From positions 1-40,780 of the forward strand of contig JAHFJR010000007.1 of NCBI GenBank assembly GCA_023245775.1: DNA of 40,780 nt, read 5' to 3'. Each line of letters begins with the position of its first letter. The stretch's first letter is position 1. Origin of the DNA: Candidatus Peribacteria bacterium. GTDB lineage: Bacteria; Patescibacteriota; Gracilibacteria; Peribacterales; Peribacteraceae. Position numbers and translations under genes: made by a program. Below are positions 35,799 to 40,780 of this stretch, piece after piece. Below the pieces are notes generated by a model. The model had not been told where the DNA came from. It saw only the letters and a list, made by a program, of their open reading frames with translations, and did no database searches.

Positions 35799-37670
35799 CT
35801 ATTCAACCTTCGCCTTCTTCCTCTTCGACCCATCGAAGATCTCGAGGAATTCGTCGAGACTCATCGTCTCGATCTTCAGGAGCTTTTCGACGATCTCATC
35901 CATTTTCATACGATGTGCCTTGATCAGACCTTTCGCACGCTCGTACTGACCGGCGATCGTACGTTGGACGAACGCATCGATCTTCTTCGCAGCATCTTCG
36001 GAGTAATTCCTACTCATGCCGAGGTCGACGCCGAGTGCCTGCGAGCCCTGACGCTCGCCATAACTGACGATGCCAAGCTCATCAGCATCCATGCCGTACC
36101 GCATGGCCATGGAACGAGCGATGGAGGAAGCACGCTCGATGTCATTACTCGCACCGGTAGTGATTTCATTGAAGATAATTTCCTCTGCAGCACGTCCGCC
36201 AAGCAGTCCACAGATCTCGTCTAAGAACTTCTGCTTCGTCGTCGTGTACTGGTCTTCCTTCGGCAGGAACCACGTGACACCGAGGGCAAATCCGCGAGAG
36301 ATGATGCTGATCTTGTGGAGCGGATCGGACTCTTCGCAGAGGTGCCCCACAATCGCATGGCCGACCTCGTGGTACGCCGTAATCTTCTTCTCCTTCTCGT
36401 TGATCTTGCGCGATTTCTTCTCGGAGCCGAGGGCGACTTTCTCCACGGCATCGACGATGTCTTTCTGCGATACGGTCTTCATCCCACGACGTGCCGCGAA
36501 GATGGCGGCTTCGTTCAGGATGTTCTCGAGGTCGGCACCGGCGAGCCCGACGGTCTGCTTCGCGATGATCTCGAGATCGATGTCCTTGCCCATCTTCTTG
36601 CCCCTCGTATGCACCTCCAGAATCTGCTGACGCGCGACGAGGTCAGGCTTGTCGATGAAGATGCGACGATCGAAGCGACCAGGACGCAGGAGTGCCACAT
36701 CCAGCACATCGGGACGGTTGGTTGCTGCCATCACAATCACATTCGTATCCTTCTCGAACCCATCCATCTCGGTGAGGATCTGATTCAGCGTCTGCTCACG
36801 TTCATCATGTCCACCACCGAAGCCAGCACCGCCACGCTGGCGGCCGACAGCATCGATCTCGTCGATGAAGATGATGCACGGTGCATTGCGTTTCGCCTTC
36901 AAGAATAAATCACGGACACGACTAGCGCCGACCCCGACGAACATCTCGACGAACTCGGAACCGGAGATCGAGAAGAATGGGACACCAGCTTCACCTGCAA
37001 CGGCTCTGGCAAGCAGCGTCTTCCCTGTCCCTGGCGCACCAATGAGGAGGGCTCCGCGTGGGATCTTCGCACCAATCGTCGTGTACTTCTTCGGGCTCTT
37101 CAGGAAATCGACGATCTCCTTGAGATCATTCTTCGCCTCGTCACATCCCGCGACATCCTTGAACGTTGTCTGCACCTGCTTTCCATCTGACACGCGAGCA
37201 CGCGATTTTCCAAAGGAGAGTGCCGTCGATTGGCTCCGTGCAATAGACCGAAAGACCCACATCCCAAGGCCGATCATCAGCACAAAGAAGAGGAGGTCAC
37301 TGAGGTGTGCCTTGAAGAAATTCTTGAGCTCGACGTTGTCGATGCGTACAGAGACCGGATTCTCTGGGTCGTTCCACCCCAGTGTCGCTGCCGAATCACC
37401 GATCTCCTTGTAGGACTGGACGTAACTCCCCGACGACATCTTGGCGTACACGTTGCTCCCACGGATCAGGATCTCGGTGAGTGTTCGGCTGGCATAATCA
37501 TGGGTGATCTCGCTAAGGGGAACTTCTTTGGCCATCGTCAATTTCTCGTCCTCGCTCCGCTCTGGAGCCGTCATGTAGTAGACAGAACTGAGGATGAGAA
37601 AGATCAGGAGAAGGCCTGAAAAGAGCTGATTCTGACGCCTGCGAGGAGGGAGGATATTGGGTGAAGACAT
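35799..37670 (-). CDS. ftsH: ATP-dependent zinc metalloprotease FtsH
   Basis: 623 residues; degrades misfolded membrane proteins and selected regulators. TM1 (~17-33) and TM2 (~121-140) flank the periplasmic domain. AAA+ module: Walker A GAPGTGKT (~210-217), Walker B IIFIDEID, pore motif [11 protein letters not shown] and [16 protein letters not shown]. The protease zinc motif is HEVGH (His434, Glu435, His438); the third ligand is in SNDIERAS. Full length and canonical. Leaderless start predicted: TACACT ends 8 nt before ATG 37670. Upstream is a small membrane-anchored protein on the same strand, separated by a family D inverted element. Confidence 0.97.
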   Translation of the reverse strand: MSSPNILPPRRRQNQLFSGLLLIFLILSSVYYMTAPERSEDEKLTMAKEVPLSEITHDYASRTLTEILIRGSNVYAKMSSGSYVQSYKEIGDSAATLGWNDPENPVSVRIDNVELKNFFKAHLSDLLFFVLMIGLGMWVFRSIARSQSTALSFGKSRARVSDGKQVQTTFKDVAGCDEAKNDLKEIVDFLKSPKKYTTIGAKIPRGALLIGAPGTGKTLLARAVAGEAGVPFFSISGSEFVEMFVGVGASRVRDLFLKAKRNAPCIIFIDEIDAVGRQRGGAGFGGGHDEREQTLNQILTEMDGFEKDTNVIVMAATNRPDVLDVALLRPGRFDRRIFIDKPDLVARQQILEVHTRGKKMGKDIDLEIIAKQTVGLAGADLENILNEAAIFAARRGMKTVSQKDIVDAVEKVALGSEKKSRKINEKEKKITAYHEVGHAIVGHLCEESDPLHKISIISRGFALGVTWFLPKEDQYTTTKQKFLDEICGLLGGRAAEEIIFNEITTGASNDIERASSIARSMAMRYGMDADELGIVSYGERQGSQALGVDLGMSRNYSEDAAKKIDAFVQRTIAGQYERAKGLIKAHRMKMDEIVEKLLKIETMSLDEFLEIFDGSKRKKAKVE

Positions 37671-37678
37671 GCGGAGGA

Positions 37679-37684
37679 AGTGTA
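37679..37684 (-). promoter_or_regulatory. -10 box of ftsH
   Basis: Minus-strand TACACT with 8 nt to ATG 37670. Confidence 0.45.
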
Positions 37685-37700
37685 GCGGGGAGGAGGGACG

Positions 37701-37827
37701 GTGGAAAGTTGAAGGTGGAAAAAGGTGGAAAGTTCAAAGGGATGAGATGAGTGCTGATCAGCTGAAAAATGGAAAGTTTCACATGGTGCGTGAAGGACTT
37801 TCCACGTTCAACTTTCCACGTTCAACT
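37701..37827. repeat. Inverted element with microrepeat arms, family D
   Basis: The left arm (37701-37739) repeats GGTGGAAAGTTGAA-type units. The right arm (37797-37827) is ACTTTCCACGTTCA twice, the inverse. The centre contains the palindrome GCTGATCAGC (37753-37762). Plan (short tandem units on inverted arms) matches family C, but the unit differs. The right arm ends 1 nt from the stop of the anchored-protein gene. Confidence 0.65.
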
Positions 37828-37828
37828 G

Positions 37829-38251
37829 TTACTTCTTCGCTGGTGCCGACGACGCTGCGCCCTGCGCTGTGAGCTGGACAGGCACAACATCGAGAATGAT
37901 GTCCTTGTCCGGATCATACAGAATGGCGCGAGTCGGTGTGACGATCAGATTGTCTCCATTCTTAGCGTCCTTGTAGAACTCATTTCTCGACTTGAGCGTG
38001 TTGACATCGACGATGGTGGCAACGGTCGGATCGATGCCAGTCGGGATGAGAATGTGACGACGCACCTTGTCGACAATCTGCTTGGCAGCGGCAACATTCT
38101 GGGGGTTGTTCCCCGTCTGCAACTGTTCCATTTGGACAGAAAGTTTCTGCAGTTCCATCGCGAGCTGTATGCGCTTCGTATAGTTGACGTAGGCGAGGAC
38201 AGCGAGAGCGACGACCAACAAGAGACTCAGAATTTTTCGAGAGGAACCCAT
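37829..38251 (-). CDS. Small membrane-anchored protein of unknown function
   Basis: 140 residues from ATG 38251; longer in-frame starts would overlap the upstream gene. A signal anchor (KILSLLLVVALAVLAYVNY) occupies ~6-24. A coiled-coil stretch (RIQLAMELQKLSVQMEQLQ) is at ~27-45. A compact C-terminal domain with VRRHILIPTGIDPTVATIVD, SRNEFYKDAKNGDNLIV and RAILYDPDKDIILDV follows, then an Ala/Lys tail. The layout recalls FtsL-like or pilus-associated bitopic proteins, but I recognise no family. It lies between a surface-protein gene and ftsH, both on the same strand. Confidence 0.75.
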   Translation of the reverse strand: MGSSRKILSLLLVVALAVLAYVNYTKRIQLAMELQKLSVQMEQLQTGNNPQNVAAAKQIVDKVRRHILIPTGIDPTVATIVDVNTLKSRNEFYKDAKNGDNLIVTPTRAILYDPDKDIILDVVPVQLTAQGAASSAPAKK

Positions 38252-38327
38252 AGGGAGCGGTGGGAAGAGAACAGAAAATGTAGATTGGCTGGAAGTGTAG
38301 AAGAGACGAAGGGAATTGGCAAGAAAA

Positions 38328-40780
38328 TTAGAGCGCATCCCCTGTTCCCGTCGTCGATCCACTCGTAGTAACAGGATCCAAAATGGAACCCTGGGTTGTT
38401 CCACTCGCAGAGAGCGAAGAGGGAATCATGGATGGCGATGCATCTGTTGCCTCGGAACCTTGCGTCAGAGAAGAAGATTCAGATGCGTCGGTCGTTCCAG
38501 CGGCCGGTACCGTATCAGGAGTACTGAGCGGCACGGATGCAGACACGGTCGGATCGGCCACAATCACAATTTGGTAGCCCTCCGGAAGAGTGAGAATGAC
38601 AGGATCGTGATTTGGATTGTAGAGGAAGCTGATGTGGAGATCGGGCTGCTCCCACGCATGGTCGCTGTGGTAGCGACTGCAACTCACCGGCACTCCACTG
38701 ACATCGAGCATCGGATGTCCTGCGATGCAACTATTCCAAGCAGGATCGGAGCTGACTGGAACACCATGGACATTCACGGGGAAGGACATCAATCCCGTCA
38801 CGAGCACATGCCCTGTCATGGAGACCGGAAGATCCGTCGTCACGGCGAACCAATCGAACCTCACATCGGAGATCGCCACGTCCCGCAGCTCAATCGTAAA
38901 GCCCGTCTGCGTCTTGTACCTGATGCGGAATGAACCGAAATCATCCGAAGAGGCCGTGATGATCGGCGTATGGATGAAGGCACCTGAGAATGCCACGACG
39001 ATACGATGTGCGCCCTGCGGGATCACTGCGACTCCAGCCTGACGACGACTCACAGAGAATTCACCTCGCACATCGACATCTCCAAGGAAGAGTGCAAGAC
39101 CGGAGATGGTAATCGGACCGAGAACCTTGAGTGAACCCGAGCTCATGAGTGACCCGATCTGAACACCCGTTCCGGAGTAGCGGATTGGACCGAATGTTGA
39201 TCCTGACGATGAGAGGACGAGAGCGCCTTCGATGTGGAGGGTCCCATGGATCGTTCCGCCACTCTGCAGATCCACGGCGGCGGCGTGGAGGCTCTGCGTT
39301 GCACGAGAAGAGAATCGGAGCCCCTGCCCAGAAGCCGAGAGGAGAGATTCGAGACCAGTGACACGAGACTCAAGATTCGAGAGAGATGATCCGGAAGCGA
39401 CGGCAACCGATGCGTCCTGAGACGATCCAGAGCCAGTAGCAAGTTCACGAGCGACAGCCCGAGCCAATGAAGTGAGTTTCGAACCGCTGAAAGAATCACC
39501 GAACGTCAACAGCTCTGTCGCCGTGGAAACCTGACGAGTGACGAACGTATGCAGTTCCGACTCGAGGTCCAGAGAGCGCAGTTGCGAGAAGAGAGCATCG
39601 GACACGCGTGTATCGATATTCAGATGCTCGGAGGCGGAAGATACGAGGCGAGTGACCTCGTCTGTGATATGCATCGACGTAATCGTATCGAGCACCTTCT
39701 GACCAACCGCATCCACCGTCATCGAAGAATTGCGACGGGAGATGAGCACGTTCACAATATTCTTTGACGATGTTCCGTCATACCCCTCCAGGGCGACACC
39801 GACCGTGGAGTCCCCAGCATTCGCACGCCTCGCAAGCCCAGCACCCGAAGCCGATGTGAGCGCATCACCCGGACGAATCGGTCCGTTCTCGAGCGACACG
39901 GGTGTCGGGACCTGACCAATGAGACCGATCAGATAGTATCCCGGAACATTCAAACCTTCCGCTCCCGTGATGCTATTTCCGATGAAGGCCGGATGCGTGG
40001 AGACGATACCCATGATATTCGGATCCGCCGAACGCGTGCAGCGGCGTACGGCATTATTCCTGAGGAGATCGATACAGACGACGTCACCCGAAACGAGATG
40101 GTCGCTGGAGGCAAACCACTCAGCGTAGTCAGCACCACCCGAGGAGTACGCACCATCCGCGAATGTTTTTCCATCCGCCTCGACGCGGAAAACAAGGTTG
40201 TTGACCTGACCACCCAGACCCGTGCTCGCGTTCGATCTCAATTGCAGGAAATCTTGCGTCGCGGACGCTGTTGTATTGAGCAGTCTGAAGAGGACACGCC
40301 CCGTTCCAGCATTCAGCGTGAACGATCCCGACGACGTCAGTGTTGCACCACTGGATCTGTAGAGATTGGTATCGAATGTTCCGTTGTATCCGAAGAGAAT
40401 GTGCGGAGCTTGGTAACTGCCGGTCGAACTATCGAGCGCAAGGAGTGGTGCATTGATATGTGTACCGGAGCCGACAATGTACGCTCCTGTAGAATTGCGG
40501 AGCTGCTGTACAACGAGGGCTCCGGAGCCGCGAATCGTCGACTGCGTCACCATCAGAAGACCTGAACTTGTGAGGGTCTTCTCCGCATGGAGAATATTGC
40601 CTGAGAGCGTTCCACGAATGGTCGTATTCCCTACGATGACAAGAGCACCTGAGAACGAACCATTCTTACTGATGACGAGGTTGGAGCCGGAGATGGTGCC
40701 AAGAACATCGAGTTTGGCCTTGGGGGAGGAGGTGCCGATGCCAAGGGAGCCGAGGGCGTAGGAGGTACCGTTCATGATGG
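38328..40780 (-). CDS. Giant repeat surface protein, C-terminal part (runs off right edge)
   Basis: At least 816 residues; the frame stays open to the right edge. It starts inside the same MNGTSYALGSLGIGTSSPK module as the left-edge gene. Then ADGKTFADGAYSSGGADYAEWF leads into a region like the autoprocessing or chaperone domains after phage-type stalks (SGDVVCIDLL, PGDALTSASGAGLARRA). A coiled-coil stretch and a beta domain (GVAVIPQGAHRIVVAFSGAF, FRIRYKTQTGFTIEL, FDWFAV) resembling receptor-binding H-type lectin-like tips follow. A Cys-containing loop (WNSCIAGHPM...SCSRYH) and a Ser/Thr/Gly/Ala-rich tail end the protein. No sortase or other anchor is seen. Receptor binding or attachment is inferred. 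Confidence 0.85.
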   Translation of the reverse strand, partial: IMNGTSYALGSLGIGTSSPKAKLDVLGTISGSNLVISKNGSFSGALVIVGNTTIRGTLSGNILHAEKTLTSSGLLMVTQSTIRGSGALVVQQLRNSTGAYIVGSGTHINAPLLALDSSTGSYQAPHILFGYNGTFDTNLYRSSGATLTSSGSFTLNAGTGRVLFRLLNTTASATQDFLQLRSNASTGLGGQVNNLVFRVEADGKTFADGAYSSGGADYAEWFASSDHLVSGDVVCIDLLRNNAVRRCTRSADPNIMGIVSTHPAFIGNSITGAEGLNVPGYYLIGLIGQVPTPVSLENGPIRPGDALTSASGAGLARRANAGDSTVGVALEGYDGTSSKNIVNVLISRRNSSMTVDAVGQKVLDTITSMHITDEVTRLVSSASEHLNIDTRVSDALFSQLRSLDLESELHTFVTRQVSTATELLTFGDSFSGSKLTSLARAVARELATGSGSSQDASVAVASGSSLSNLESRVTGLESLLSASGQGLRFSSRATQSLHAAAVDLQSGGTIHGTLHIEGALVLSSSGSTFGPIRYSGTGVQIGSLMSSGSLKVLGPITISGLALFLGDVDVRGEFSVSRRQAGVAVIPQGAHRIVVAFSGAFIHTPIITASSDDFGSFRIRYKTQTGFTIELRDVAISDVRFDWFAVTTDLPVSMTGHVLVTGLMSFPVNVHGVPVSSDPAWNSCIAGHPMLDVSGVPVSCSRYHSDHAWEQPDLHISFLYNPNHDPVILTLPEGYQIVIVADPTVSASVPLSTPDTVPAAGTTDASESSSLTQGSEATDASPSMIPSSLSASGTTQGSILDPVTTSGSTTGTGDAL

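Overview
The window reads as chromosomal DNA of an uncultivated bacterium. Short spacers, orphan regulators, a short mosaic gene complement and start codons sitting 6-12 nt downstream of -10 boxes suggest a Patescibacteria/CPR lineage, perhaps Peribacteria-like. That placement is inference from style and gene content; no marker here proves it. Most genes are about 50-60% G+C, interrupted by visibly AT-rich islands (about 6.68-9.9 kb and 11.04-12.7 kb).

Layout. Positions 1-3876 (minus) hold the N-terminal part of a giant secreted repeat protein running off the left edge. A related protein with a C-terminus runs off the right edge (38328-40780), so both window ends lie inside the same repeat family. 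Positions 4.2-9.8 kb carry a large protein whose GC-rich N-terminal part joins an AT-rich C-terminal alpha/beta-hydrolase-like domain, followed by overlapping small AT-rich membrane-protein genes. This is the layout of a polymorphic toxin with immunity genes. Positions 8.5-17 kb are a signalling and duplication zone. It holds a histidine kinase, a broken copy of its 3' end, an AT-rich methyltransferase, and two membrane-anchored one-component regulators. All three sensors share an extracytoplasmic domain carrying a dockerin/EF-hand-like calcium loop. The two regulators share a nearly identical ~870-bp DNA-binding half and promoter but have different sensor halves.

Positions 17.1-21.7 kb encode an unrecognised 1554-residue protein ending in a class I glutamine-amidotransferase-like domain. 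It converges on a minus-strand operon: pilT-like ATPase, hydrolase-less RelA-type synthetase, and a PAS-PAS-GAF protein. Positions 25.4-38.3 kb are mainly housekeeping: a small chorismate-mutase-like protein, ligA, a PRMT-like methyltransferase, a DUF2127-like membrane protein, tRNA-Leu(GAG), a class IV aminotransferase, a VanX-like dipeptidase, a conserved unknown, purB, ftsH and a small anchored protein.

Several families of short inverted-repeat elements fill the spacers. Two of them also sit in frame inside genes (ligA and the PRMT-like gene). The strongest candidates for undescribed biology are the sensor-swapping membrane regulators, the toxin/immunity-like locus, the higher-order repeat surface proteins and the in-frame palindromic insertions.
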